A stretch of 64,000 bases of DNA, taken from the NCBI RefSeq assembly GCF_031454135.1, contig NZ_JAVDQF010000001.1, forward strand, positions 1,054,001-1,118,000. The letters run 5' to 3'. The notes under the pieces were generated by a model. The model did not search any database, was not told where the DNA came from, and saw only the letters and a list, made by a program, of their open reading frames with translations. Source of the stretch: Arthrobacter russicus (GTDB lineage: Bacteria; Actinomycetota; Actinomycetes; Actinomycetales; Micrococcaceae). Both the position numbers and the translations under genes were made by a program. This document shows, in pieces, positions 54,964-62,597 of this stretch; position 1 is the stretch's first letter; each line of letters begins with the position of its first letter.

Positions 54964-56094
54964 TCAGCCCTCGCGGGCCACTCTGGCTCGTTCGATCGCC
55001 TCGAGCACCTCGACCGCCTTGACCACGCCGGTGACCGCGCCGGAACCGTCCACGGCCACGCCCAAGCCGGCCGGCGAGGACAACGCCGCGTCCAGGGCCC
55101 GGCGCAGGGTTTCGCCTGCTTGGAAGAGCGATCCGCCCGGGACCAGTTCGCCGGGCCGTTCCGGCGACAGCCAGCCCAGGGGGTGCTGCTCCGCGGATAC
55201 CAGGAGCGTCCATTCGGAGACCGCCGTCGGCTCCTGGGACGTGGTGACCTGATGCACCGGAACAGACTCGCCGTCGCTGAACGACAGGTGCCGGAAGCCA
55301 CGGTCCCGGCCCACGAATCCGGCGACGAAGTCGTCCACCGGTGCACGCAGGATCTCCTCCGGCGTCGCGTATTGGGCCAAATGGCCGCCCACCGCGAAGA
55401 CCGCCACTTTGTCGCCCAGGATGGTGGCTTCGTCGATGTCGTGCGTGACGAAGACGATGGTCTTCGCCAGCTCGCGCTGCAGGCGGAGCAATTCCTCCTG
55501 CAATTCGGCGCGCACCACCGGATCGACTGCGCTGAATGGCTCATCCATCAACAGCACCGGCGGATCGGCGGCCAGTGCACGCGCCACGCCCACGCGCTGT
55601 TGTTGACCGCCGGAAAGCTGGCTCGGATAGCGCTTCGCGAATTCCTGCGGCAACCCGACGGTTTCCAAAAGCTCACGTCCACGCTGGTTCGCCTGGTTGC
55701 GCGGCACCTTGTTGAGCCGGAGCACCGTAGTGACGTTGTCCAACACGGTGCGGTGCGGAAGCAGTCCCGACGACTGCATCACGTATCCCATGGACCGGCG
55801 CAGCGCCGGGGCCGGAACGCCGAAGATGTCTTCGCCGGCCACGGTGATCCTGCCTTCGGTCGGCTCCACCATCCGGTTGATCATCCGCAACGAGGTGGTT
55901 TTGCCGCACCCCGAAGGCCCCACAAAAACCGTGATCAGGCCCTTCTCGATGCTCATCGAAAGATTGTCGACGGCGGCCAGACCGCCGGTGCCGCTCTGAT
56001 AACGCTTGGTCACCGAATCGAAGACGATCATCGGTTCGGGCTGCGTCGGCACACCTTGCGGGGTGCGCAACTCAGCGGATTGTCCTGTTGCCAT
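54964..56094 (-). CDS. Osmolyte ABC transporter ATP-binding protein with C-terminal CBS-like domain
   Basis: A 376-residue ATPase: Walker A VGPSGCGKTTSLRMINR, signature [15 protein letters not shown] and Walker B PVLLMDEPFSAVD. The region after about residue 250 resembles the CBS-type ionic-strength sensor of OpuA/ProV proteins. First gene of the operon; 174 bases separate it from rsgA upstream on the same strand. Confidence 0.92.
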   Translation of the reverse strand: MATGQSAELRTPQGVPTQPEPMIVFDSVTKRYQSGTGGLAAVDNLSMSIEKGLITVFVGPSGCGKTTSLRMINRMVEPTEGRITVAGEDIFGVPAPALRRSMGYVMQSSGLLPHRTVLDNVTTVLRLNKVPRNQANQRGRELLETVGLPQEFAKRYPSQLSGGQQQRVGVARALAADPPVLLMDEPFSAVDPVVRAELQEELLRLQRELAKTIVFVTHDIDEATILGDKVAVFAVGGHLAQYATPEEILRAPVDDFVAGFVGRDRGFRHLSFSDGESVPVHQVTTSQEPTAVSEWTLLVSAEQHPLGWLSPERPGELVPGGSLFQAGETLRRALDAALSSPAGLGVAVDGSGAVTGVVKAVEVLEAIERARVAREG

Positions 56095-56268
56095 AGGTGT
56101 GGTTCCCTCACTGTTGGCGTCGAAAAGCAGTCAATCAAACCGGCGATCAGCCGCGCGTTCTGTCGAGTCTAACCACCGGTTCCGACAATATGAACCCCGC
56201 CGACCCCTCGGGAACAATCCGTACTCGCTCCGTAATATTCTCCGTTCCGGATCTCTGCGCCCGGCCGC

Positions 56269-57387
56269 TCAGTAGCGCTGGCGCCGGCTTTGCTCCTGGA
56301 TCTTTTTGAAGTTGCGGTACTCCCGGCCCCGGCTCCGCGATTCGGCCCGAGCAGCTGCGGCCTCCTTGCGCGTTGCCAGCCGGGCCATCTCCCGCTGCAT
56401 CTTCTGATAGCTCTGCCATCGCCGCGGTTCCAAAGCACCCGAGCCGATCGCAGCCTGGACCGCGCACCCAGGCTCGCTCCCGTGCCCGCAATCGCTGAAC
56501 CGGCAGTCCGCGAAAAGCGCTTCGATATCGCCGAACACCGCGGTGATGCCTTCCTCGGCGTCCACGGTTTGGAAACCCCGGACGCCGGGGGTGTCCATCA
56601 GCACCCCGCCGCCAGGCAGCGGGATCAGTTCCCGCGAGGTGGTGGTGTGTTTGCCCTTGAAATCGCCCTCCCGGACCTCGCCAGTGCCTTGGACTTCGGC
56701 TCCGACCAAAGCGTTGATCAGACTCGATTTTCCGGCCCCGGAGGGGCCCAGGAAGGTCAGCGTCGCGGCATGGGCGGACGCGAGGACCCGCTGCCGCAAC
56801 TGCTCGATTCCATCGCCTTCGGCCGCACTGGTGGTGAACACCTCGACGCCGGTGGCGAAGCGCAAAGCGTCCGCAACCACGTCGCGGTTGCCATTGACCC
56901 CGTCGGCCAGGTCCGCTTTGGTCAGGATGATCAGCGGCGTCGCCCCGGAGTCCCAAGCTGCCACCAGCATCCGCTCCAAGCGGTTCTCCGAGACCGCCCG
57001 GTCGATCGGCACCACGACGCCGATCAAGTCGATGTTCGCGGCGAGCACTTGGGATTCGGTGGAATTGTCGAAAGCGGCTTTCCGGATCAATTGCGAAGTT
57101 CTCGGCAGCACCCGGGCCACCTCGGGTTCGCCGTTGGCCCCGGTGTGCAGAGCCAGCCAATCGCCGGTCGCGCCCGGGTCTTGGTGGGCGGCGGCGCGCG
57201 GTCTGGACACCCGGGCTGGGCCATGCTCGGTGACGACTTGCAGGAAGAGCCGATCGGCCCGAACCACCCGGGCCGGCCATTCGCCGTCGTGCAATTGTGC
57301 GGACAGTTCAGGGGTGAGTCCGTATTCGGCCAACGCCGAACTGGAAATGCGGTTGCTGCTGGAGTTGTCCTGAGTGGACAGTGTCAT
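56269..57387 (-). CDS. rsgA: Ribosome small-subunit GTPase RsgA (circularly permuted)
   Basis: A 372-residue GTPase that checks late 30S assembly. An N-terminal OB fold precedes a circularly permuted G domain, G4 (ILTKADLADG) then G1 (FLGPSGAGKSSLIN) and G3 (LMDTPGVRGF), followed by the zinc motif FADCRFSDCGHGSEPGC and a basic tail. ATG 57387 has the GAGGAA ribosome site. A short leader reading frame and a hairpin lie directly upstream. Confidence 0.95.
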   Translation of the reverse strand: MTLSTQDNSSSNRISSSALAEYGLTPELSAQLHDGEWPARVVRADRLFLQVVTEHGPARVSRPRAAAHQDPGATGDWLALHTGANGEPEVARVLPRTSQLIRKAAFDNSTESQVLAANIDLIGVVVPIDRAVSENRLERMLVAAWDSGATPLIILTKADLADGVNGNRDVVADALRFATGVEVFTTSAAEGDGIEQLRQRVLASAHAATLTFLGPSGAGKSSLINALVGAEVQGTGEVREGDFKGKHTTTSRELIPLPGGGVLMDTPGVRGFQTVDAEEGITAVFGDIEALFADCRFSDCGHGSEPGCAVQAAIGSGALEPRRWQSYQKMQREMARLATRKEAAAARAESRSRGREYRNFKKIQEQSRRQRY

Positions 57388-57396
57388 GGTTGATTC

Positions 57397-57415
57397 CTCG
57401 GGAATGTGCCCCGAG
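57397..57415 (-). promoter_or_regulatory. Hairpin between the leader peptide and rsgA
   Basis: CTCGGG (57397-57402) pairs with CCCGAG (57410-57415) across 7 bases, on the reverse strand 9 bases upstream of the rsgA ATG. The arm nearer rsgA overlaps part of its GAGGAA ribosome site, so folding could hide that site. It lies 14 bases after the leader stop codon, a layout suited to leader-dependent control. Confidence 0.5.
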
Positions 57416-57429
57416 CATGCGGAAAATCG

Positions 57430-57501
57430 TTATCGACGCATGGCGAACGGGGCGGGCTGGCTGATTTCGAATGAAGTCAGGACGAAGTCAATGACGGTCA
57501 T
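57430..57501 (-). CDS. Putative leader peptide upstream of rsgA, 23 aa
   Basis: A 23-codon frame (starts MTVIDFVLTSFEI, ends PFAMRR) preceded by a perfect AGGAGGTGG ribosome site at about 5 bases, the strongest in this region. The stop lies 42 bases before the rsgA ATG and a hairpin covering the rsgA ribosome site lies between. It has no membrane helix and no obvious amino-acid run, so ordinary amino-acid attenuation is not evident. Confidence 0.55.
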   Translation of the reverse strand: MTVIDFVLTSFEISQPAPFAMRR

Positions 57502-57553
57502 CAGGCCACCTCCTCGGTTCGCGGTTGTTTAGAGAATAGCGCGTAGCCGCCGA

Positions 57554-58030
57554 TCAAGCCAGCTTTGGGCCGAGCTGCCGGGTCCGCGGGCGTTCCCGCC
57601 ACAACCTGAGTCCGGCGTCCACGAGCGACACCCGGTTCAATGCCGGCACCTCGGCCAAGGAGATCCAAGCAGCGTGCGTCGTGGTGCCGTCCAACTCATC
57701 AGTCAGTTCGCCGCCGGTGACCGTCGCCTCATAGACGAACCGGATCGATTCGAGGGGCCGTTCAGCCCCGTCCATCCGATCTGCAGCCGGAATGCTCCAG
57801 ACGTCGACGCCGAGCAATCCGGCGACCTCGACCCGGAACCCGGTCTCCTCGAAGACTTCCCGGATCACGCCGTCCACCGGGTGTTCGGCCAAGTCCAGGC
57901 CGCCGCCGGGCAGTGTCCAGCCTTCCTGGTTGTTTTCGCTCCAGTACGGCAGGAGAATCTTGCCGTTTTGAACGATTACGGCATAGGCTGCAGGGCGGGT
58001 GTCGAAAGTTATCGGCATCAATTTAGTCAT
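57554..58030 (-). CDS. NUDIX hydrolase
   Basis: A 158-residue NUDIX protein with a canonical box: GGLDLAE, seven residues, then REVFEETGF. The fold hydrolyses nucleoside diphosphates linked to another group; substrate unknown (an ADP-sugar, capped nucleotide or oxidised nucleotide are all possible). ATG 58030 overlaps the end of the TetR gene by 8 bases, suggesting co-transcription; ATG 58018 is an alternative. Confidence 0.88.
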   Translation of the reverse strand: MTKLMPITFDTRPAAYAVIVQNGKILLPYWSENNQEGWTLPGGGLDLAEHPVDGVIREVFEETGFRVEVAGLLGVDVWSIPAADRMDGAERPLESIRFVYEATVTGGELTDELDGTTTHAAWISLAEVPALNRVSLVDAGLRLWRERPRTRQLGPKLA

Positions 58031-58619
58031 TCTGCTCGACGTTGGCAAGGACGCCGTTGGCAAAAGTGATCATGATCGACTCGATCACTTCTTGACGGCT
58101 GTTGGTTGTCTCTTCCAACATCTCCCAGCCCGAGTAGAGCAATGACCAGAATACTTTGGTGGCCCAGGCGGCAGTCAGCCCGGCACGGAAATGTGACTCT
58201 TCCCGCGCGAAGAGACGGCCCAGCAGATAGCCCTGCTGCTGGGTGATTTTCTCCCAGCGGACCGCTTCGGGGAACAGGTTCGGCTCCGAGTAGATGAACA
58301 TCACAATCGGACCGTGTTCTAGCAACGCGTCCACTGTCCGGCGAACGGCGGGGAGGAACGGGCCACGTTCCGGTTCGGCGATTTCGACTGCTCTATCGAT
58401 TCTTTGCAGAGCCAGCTCCGTGACCGCAGTGAGCAGTTCCGCTCGCATCGGAAAATATCGGTGCAAGGTCGTGCGACCGACCTGAGCAGCCTCAGCGACT
58501 TCTACGAGCGTCGCAAACGGATTCGAGGGCAACAATTCGATCGCGGCCTCGACGATCGCGGTTCGAGTCCGGGATCGGGTGCCCGATTCGACAAGTGATT
58601 GATCAGCAGAAAACGGCAT
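58023..58619 (-). CDS. TetR-family repressor of the amine-oxidation/SMR locus
   Basis: A 198-residue TetR regulator. The N-terminal helix-turn-helix is TLVEVAEAAQVGRTTLHRYF, followed by a mostly helical ligand domain. It is divergent from the aldehyde dehydrogenase gene, and a 13-bp perfect operator-like palindrome lies between them. ATG 58619 has no ribosome site, and an AATATA/TATATT -10-like box lies 7 bases upstream on the reverse strand, so the message may be leaderless. The inducing ligand is unknown; an amine or aldehyde is likely from context. Confidence 0.88.
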   Translation of the reverse strand: MPFSADQSLVESGTRSRTRTAIVEAAIELLPSNPFATLVEVAEAAQVGRTTLHRYFPMRAELLTAVTELALQRIDRAVEIAEPERGPFLPAVRRTVDALLEHGPIVMFIYSEPNLFPEAVRWEKITQQQGYLLGRLFAREESHFRAGLTAAWATKVFWSLLYSGWEMLEETTNSRQEVIESIMITFANGVLANVEQND

Positions 58620-58658
58620 AAGTATGAATATACGCCCTCCATTGTGGAAGTCACTTGA

Positions 58659-58688
58659 CTTAAATGGAACATTGATGTTCCATTTAAG
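58659..58688. promoter_or_regulatory. Operator palindrome for the TetR repressor
   Basis: A perfect inverted repeat with 13-base arms (CTTAAATGGAACA and its complement) around a 4-base spacer TTGA. It overlaps the end of a TTGACT -35-like box at 58655-58660 for the forward operon. Its position in the 117-base gap of the divergent TetR and dehydrogenase genes makes it the expected repressor site. Seen directly; binding is inferred. Confidence 0.75.
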
Positions 58689-58736
58689 GAGCAGCAGCAT
58701 CCTAACGAAACAAGCGAAGCGCGGGTTCAGGAGTAA

Positions 58737-60236
58737 ATGATGGAAAACGGAAAACCCACTAGCGACATCGACTGGCGCCAACGAGCAGCTGACTTACAGC
58801 CCGATGGCCGCGCGTTCATCGCCGGGAAACGCAGCGATGCGGCATCCGGTCAAAAAGCCGATGTGCTAAACCCGGCTAACGGCCAGGTCGTAGCTCAAAT
58901 GGCGGTCTGTGGTTCGGCAGACATCGATCGAGCAGTTTCCGTAGCCCGTGAGGCCTTTTTCACTTGGTCCAGAACAAGTGCTGTGTCCCGCAAACAAATT
59001 TTGCTCCGTTTCGCGGCACTGGCCGAACAACACCAGGATGAACTGGCGCTACTGGAGTCCGTAGACACCGGTAAATTGATCCGGCAAACCGTGGAGGACG
59101 ACGTCCCCAGCGCCCTTGAAACATTGCGCTGGTACGCCGAAGCAGCCGATAAAGTGATGGGCGAAGTTCCTGTGGTTCCCCCGGGGGCCACCGCAGTTGT
59201 TTCCCGGGAGCCATTGGGCGTCGTCGCCGCGATCGTGCCCTGGAACTTCCCACTTGATCTCGCTGTTTGGAAGTTGGCACCCGCCCTGGCTTCGGGAAAC
59301 ACTTTGGTGCTGAAGCCCTCTGAAGAGTCCTGCCTGAGCATTTTGCGCCTGGCCGAGCTGGCGTACGAAGCCGGGGTACCAGAAGGTGTGTTCAACGTCG
59401 TCACTGGATTCGGTGCTGATGCGGGTGCTGCTTTGTCGAACCACATGGACATCGACGCCTTGGCCTTCACCGGCTCTACCAAAGTCTCGCGAACCTTGCT
59501 GGAAGCTTCCGCACGGAGCAACCTCAAGCGGTTGAGCCTGGAAGCTGGCGGCAAAAGCTCCAATATCGTGTTTGCCGACACCACCGACTTGCAGGCAGCC
59601 GCCGAGATGGCCGCTTACGGATCCTTTTACAACCAGGGTCAGGTTTGTTCGGCCAACTCACGCATCCTCGTCGAGCGTTCCATCCTCGAAGAATTCGAGG
59701 GCCTACTCAAAAAAGCCGCTGCCGCCTACGCCCCAGTGGATCCGCTCTCCGGCACCAGAGGCAACGGCTCGCTGATCACCCGCAAACATACCGACAACGT
59801 CGAAAAATGGATCACCCGCGGCCGCCAAGACGGCGAGATCGCCTTCGGCGGTGAACGATTGGAAATCTCCGGCTCCGACGCCTACTTGGAACCGACCTTG
59901 CTGAAAAATCTTCCACGCGAGCACCCCGCCCACCACGAGGAGATTTTTGGGCCAGTCGCGACCCTGCAAGTCTTCGACAGCGAAGACGAAGCAGTGGCAC
60001 TTGCCAACGACACGGTGTACGGACTGGCTGCCTCGGTCTGGACTGCCGATCTGTCCCGCGCCCACCGAGTAGCGCGCGATCTGATCGCCGGCACGATATC
60101 AGTGAACACCGTCAACGCCGTCCACAACACCACTCCCTTCGGCGGCTTCAAGCAATCCGGATTCGGACGCGACCTCTCGCTCCAAGCCTTCGACAACTAC
60201 ACAGCAGCCAAAACAACCTGGTTCCAATTCGACTAA
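58737..60236 (+). CDS. Aldehyde dehydrogenase (aminoaldehyde/semialdehyde type)
   Basis: A 499-residue NAD(P)-dependent aldehyde dehydrogenase. Motifs: IVPWNFPLDLAVWKLAPALASGN, LSLEAGGKSSNIVF (general base Glu) and SFYNQGQVCSANSR (catalytic Cys). The sequence type is close to gamma-glutamyl-aminobutyraldehyde and betaine-aldehyde dehydrogenases. Directly followed by an amine oxidase, it probably oxidises the aldehyde that enzyme makes. A CAGGAG ribosome site precedes the ATG. The AT-rich codon choices here differ mildly from neighbours. Confidence 0.92.
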   Translation: MMENGKPTSDIDWRQRAADLQPDGRAFIAGKRSDAASGQKADVLNPANGQVVAQMAVCGSADIDRAVSVAREAFFTWSRTSAVSRKQILLRFAALAEQHQDELALLESVDTGKLIRQTVEDDVPSALETLRWYAEAADKVMGEVPVVPPGATAVVSREPLGVVAAIVPWNFPLDLAVWKLAPALASGNTLVLKPSEESCLSILRLAELAYEAGVPEGVFNVVTGFGADAGAALSNHMDIDALAFTGSTKVSRTLLEASARSNLKRLSLEAGGKSSNIVFADTTDLQAAAEMAAYGSFYNQGQVCSANSRILVERSILEEFEGLLKKAAAAYAPVDPLSGTRGNGSLITRKHTDNVEKWITRGRQDGEIAFGGERLEISGSDAYLEPTLLKNLPREHPAHHEEIFGPVATLQVFDSEDEAVALANDTVYGLAASVWTADLSRAHRVARDLIAGTISVNTVNAVHNTTPFGGFKQSGFGRDLSLQAFDNYTAAKTTWFQFD

Positions 60237-60306
60237 CCGTAGCCAGAGCCTAATCTACTCGCAAATTTTTATCCGCAATCAGAACGACGACCAAGAGGAG
60301 ACCAAT

Positions 60307-61719
60307 ATGAAGGCGAACGTAGCCATAGAAAAGTTCGAAATAACCGAACTAAATGTCGATGTTGTGGTGGTCGGCGCAGGACCTGCCGGTCTGATGGCCG
60401 CGCGCACTTTGACCGGAGCGGGGCTCGAAGTAGCCGTGGTGGAGGCCCGTGACCGAGTCGGCGGCAGAACCTGGAGCAAGACCGTCGATGGCGCATTCCT
60501 CGAGGTGGGTGGCCAGTGGATCAGTCCGAACCACAAGGTTTTGAAGGAGTTACTGCCCGAACTCGGCCTCAAGGAATTTCCGCTCTACGGAGAGGGAGAC
60601 GGAGTTTATTTGGACGAGGACGGCACACGCCATGTTTACTCCGGGGAGAACTTTCCGATTTCGGAGCAGAGCCAACAAGAAATGAACCGGCTCATTGGCG
60701 TGCTCGACGAGTTGTCCTCAGAAATCGATCCGGACGCACCGTGGACGCATCCGCAGGCCCACGAACTCGATACCATTTCCTTCCAAAGCTGGCTCGAAAC
60801 AAAGTCCGACGATGCCTTGGCTCGCGACCTTCTGACCCGCCTGGTCCCAGTGGCGTGGCTCACCAAGCCAGCGCACGACTTCTCCGCGCTTCAGGCGATG
60901 CAGTTCGCCGCCTCAGCAGGGGTCTTCAGCGCCTTTTTGGCGGACAACATCGTCGAATCTCGAGTGGTTGGCGGCATGCAGTCGGTGAGCGAGAAGCTGG
61001 CCAAGCAGCTACCTGATCCGGTACTACTCGGCGCGCCGGCACAAGCCCTGTCTTGGGAAGACGATTCTGTCGTGGTCGAAGCCGATGGCACCGACGGATC
61101 AAAAAACTACCGGATCCGAGCTCGGCGCGCAATCGTTGCCGTGCCGCCGAATCTTTATGATCGAATTTCTTACAGCCCGCCATTGCCGGCCATCAAACAG
61201 CAACTCATGCAACATCTTTCGATGGGCCTGGTTATCAAAGCCCATGTGGTTTACGACCGTCCGTTCTGGCGCGATGCTGGCCTCTCCGGCGCTGGCACCG
61301 GACTCGGCGAACTCGTCAAAGACGTCCTTGACAACAGTAACTATCAGGACCCCAAAGGGACCCTAGTTGGTTTCATCGGCGACGAGGCGGTAGAGCCGTT
61401 GCTCCGGCTGCCGGCCGAAGAACGCCGGGAAAAAATCCTGAACTCGATCGCGAACTACCTTGGCCCCGAGGCTCTGGAACCCGAGGTCTACTACGAATCG
61501 GATTGGGCTAGTGAAGAGTGGACCCGGGGCGCTTACGGCACCAGCTTCGACATCGGCGGGCTCAGCCGATTCGGTGTCGATCTTCGCACTCCGATCGGTC
61601 CCATCCACTGGGCCAGTTCGGACTTGGCCGGGCCGAGCTTCCAGCACGTCGATGGCGCCTTGCGCGTCGGCAAAAGCGTTGCCGAAGAAATCATCGCAGA
61701 ACTCGACGCTACCGACTGA
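60307..61719 (+). CDS. FAD amine oxidase (putrescine/monoamine oxidase family)
   Basis: A 470-residue flavin amine oxidase. The FAD dinucleotide-binding motif is VVVVGAGPAGLMAARTL, then VEARDRVGGRTWS and GGQWISPNH; the C-terminal FAD motif is GPIHWASSDLAGPSFQHVDGAL. Size and sequence fit bacterial putrescine oxidase and related monoamine oxidases, which turn amines into aldehydes plus ammonia and H2O2. A GAGGAG ribosome site precedes the ATG. Probable substrates are putrescine or an N-methylated amine. Confidence 0.9.
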   Translation: MKANVAIEKFEITELNVDVVVVGAGPAGLMAARTLTGAGLEVAVVEARDRVGGRTWSKTVDGAFLEVGGQWISPNHKVLKELLPELGLKEFPLYGEGDGVYLDEDGTRHVYSGENFPISEQSQQEMNRLIGVLDELSSEIDPDAPWTHPQAHELDTISFQSWLETKSDDALARDLLTRLVPVAWLTKPAHDFSALQAMQFAASAGVFSAFLADNIVESRVVGGMQSVSEKLAKQLPDPVLLGAPAQALSWEDDSVVVEADGTDGSKNYRIRARRAIVAVPPNLYDRISYSPPLPAIKQQLMQHLSMGLVIKAHVVYDRPFWRDAGLSGAGTGLGELVKDVLDNSNYQDPKGTLVGFIGDEAVEPLLRLPAEERREKILNSIANYLGPEALEPEVYYESDWASEEWTRGAYGTSFDIGGLSRFGVDLRTPIGPIHWASSDLAGPSFQHVDGALRVGKSVAEEIIAELDATD

Positions 61720-61731
61720 TTCGTTCAGAAA

Positions 61732-61788
61732 AAATCATCCGGTCCGGTGGGACGACCTGTCAGGTCGTCCCACCGGACCGGATGATTT
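61732..61788. terminator. 28-bp perfect hairpin inside the operon
   Basis: Arms 61732-61759 and 61761-61788 are perfect complements around one base, making a very stable stem, with T-rich sequence (GATTTTC) to the right and A-rich to the left. It lies between the amine oxidase gene and the two SMR genes, 28 bases before the first SMR ATG. Confidence 0.85.
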
Positions 61789-61816
61789 GATTTTCTCACT
61801 TCAAGAAAGCTACACA

Positions 61817-62173
61817 ATGAAAAAATGGCTATTTTTGGCCGCCGCCATCGTTACTGAAGTCATCGGGTCATTGTCGATGAAAGCCTCCGGAACCAACCCA
61901 GCGTGGTATGCCCTAGTCGTCCTAGGATTTCTCATCGCTTTCTACAGCCTGTCCCAGACGTTGCGACACGGCATGCCGTTGGGCGTAGCCTATGGTCTTT
62001 GGGGAGCCACCGGAGTCGCACTCACCGCAATTCTGGCCACGTTGATCTTCGGGGAAAACTTCACCCCGTTGATGGGCCTTGGCTTAGCCATTATTATGGG
62101 CGGGGTTCTCGTCGTTCAGATCGGATCACAGAAGGCAATCCAAAAAGCTGCAGCGCTAGGACCGGATAACTAA
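61817..62173 (+). CDS. Small multidrug resistance (SMR) efflux subunit 1
   Basis: A 118-residue four-helix SMR protein. The essential Glu is E14 in AAAIVTEVIG, followed by SLSMKASG. LGVAYGLWGATGVALTA and LIFGENFTPLMGLG are the usual family segments. It forms half of a paired-SMR exporter with the next gene, whose ATG overlaps its stop by one base (TAATG). An AAGAAAG ribosome site precedes the start. Confidence 0.93.
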   Translation: MKKWLFLAAAIVTEVIGSLSMKASGTNPAWYALVVLGFLIAFYSLSQTLRHGMPLGVAYGLWGATGVALTAILATLIFGENFTPLMGLGLAIIMGGVLVVQIGSQKAIQKAAALGPDN

Positions 62174-62493
62174 TGGCCTGGATTGTCCTCTTCGTCGCAA
62201 TCGTCACGGGAGTTTCCGGAACTCTTTCGCTCAAACTCGCCAGCCTGGGCCATAAACGCTGGTACATCGCTGTCGTCGCCGGCTACACCACGGCATTGAC
62301 CTTACTCTCGGTCACGCTCCGGATGGGTCTGCCGCTGAACATCGTGTACGGAATTTGGACCGCAACGGGAGTTGCGCTCACCGCGACGCTGGGCAGATTG
62401 ATCTTCAAAGAGCCGCTCAGCCGGACCATGGTGCTCGGCATCGGAATGATCATCACTGGCGTCTTGCTGCTCGAATTAGGAAATATGCGCTAG
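62173..62493 (+). CDS. SMR efflux subunit 2, lacking the conserved glutamate
   Basis: A 106-residue four-helix SMR protein translationally coupled to subunit 1. Where other SMR proteins have the proton/substrate Glu in helix 1, this one reads AIVTGVSGTLSLK: the position is Gly13. The rest (LPLNIVYGIWTATGVALTA, LIFKEPLSRTMVLGIG) is well conserved, so the gene is intact. The pair should form an asymmetric heterodimer with a single ionisable site, unlike EmrE. Confidence 0.92.
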   Translation: MAWIVLFVAIVTGVSGTLSLKLASLGHKRWYIAVVAGYTTALTLLSVTLRMGLPLNIVYGIWTATGVALTATLGRLIFKEPLSRTMVLGIGMIITGVLLLELGNMR

Positions 62494-62597
62494 GCATCCC
62501 GTTCCGGCTCTTCGACCCTGCAAGCACTCTGCCGTCTGGCGCGCTGGCCACCGAACCGACTAAACCGATCAGGTGACTGGTCTGGAGTCCAACCCGG

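Noticed and set aside
56095-56268. Gene or RNA in the 174-base gap between rsgA and the osmolyte ATPase
   Set aside because: No frame with a ribosome site and no strong stem was found; it is probably promoter DNA for the transporter operon.
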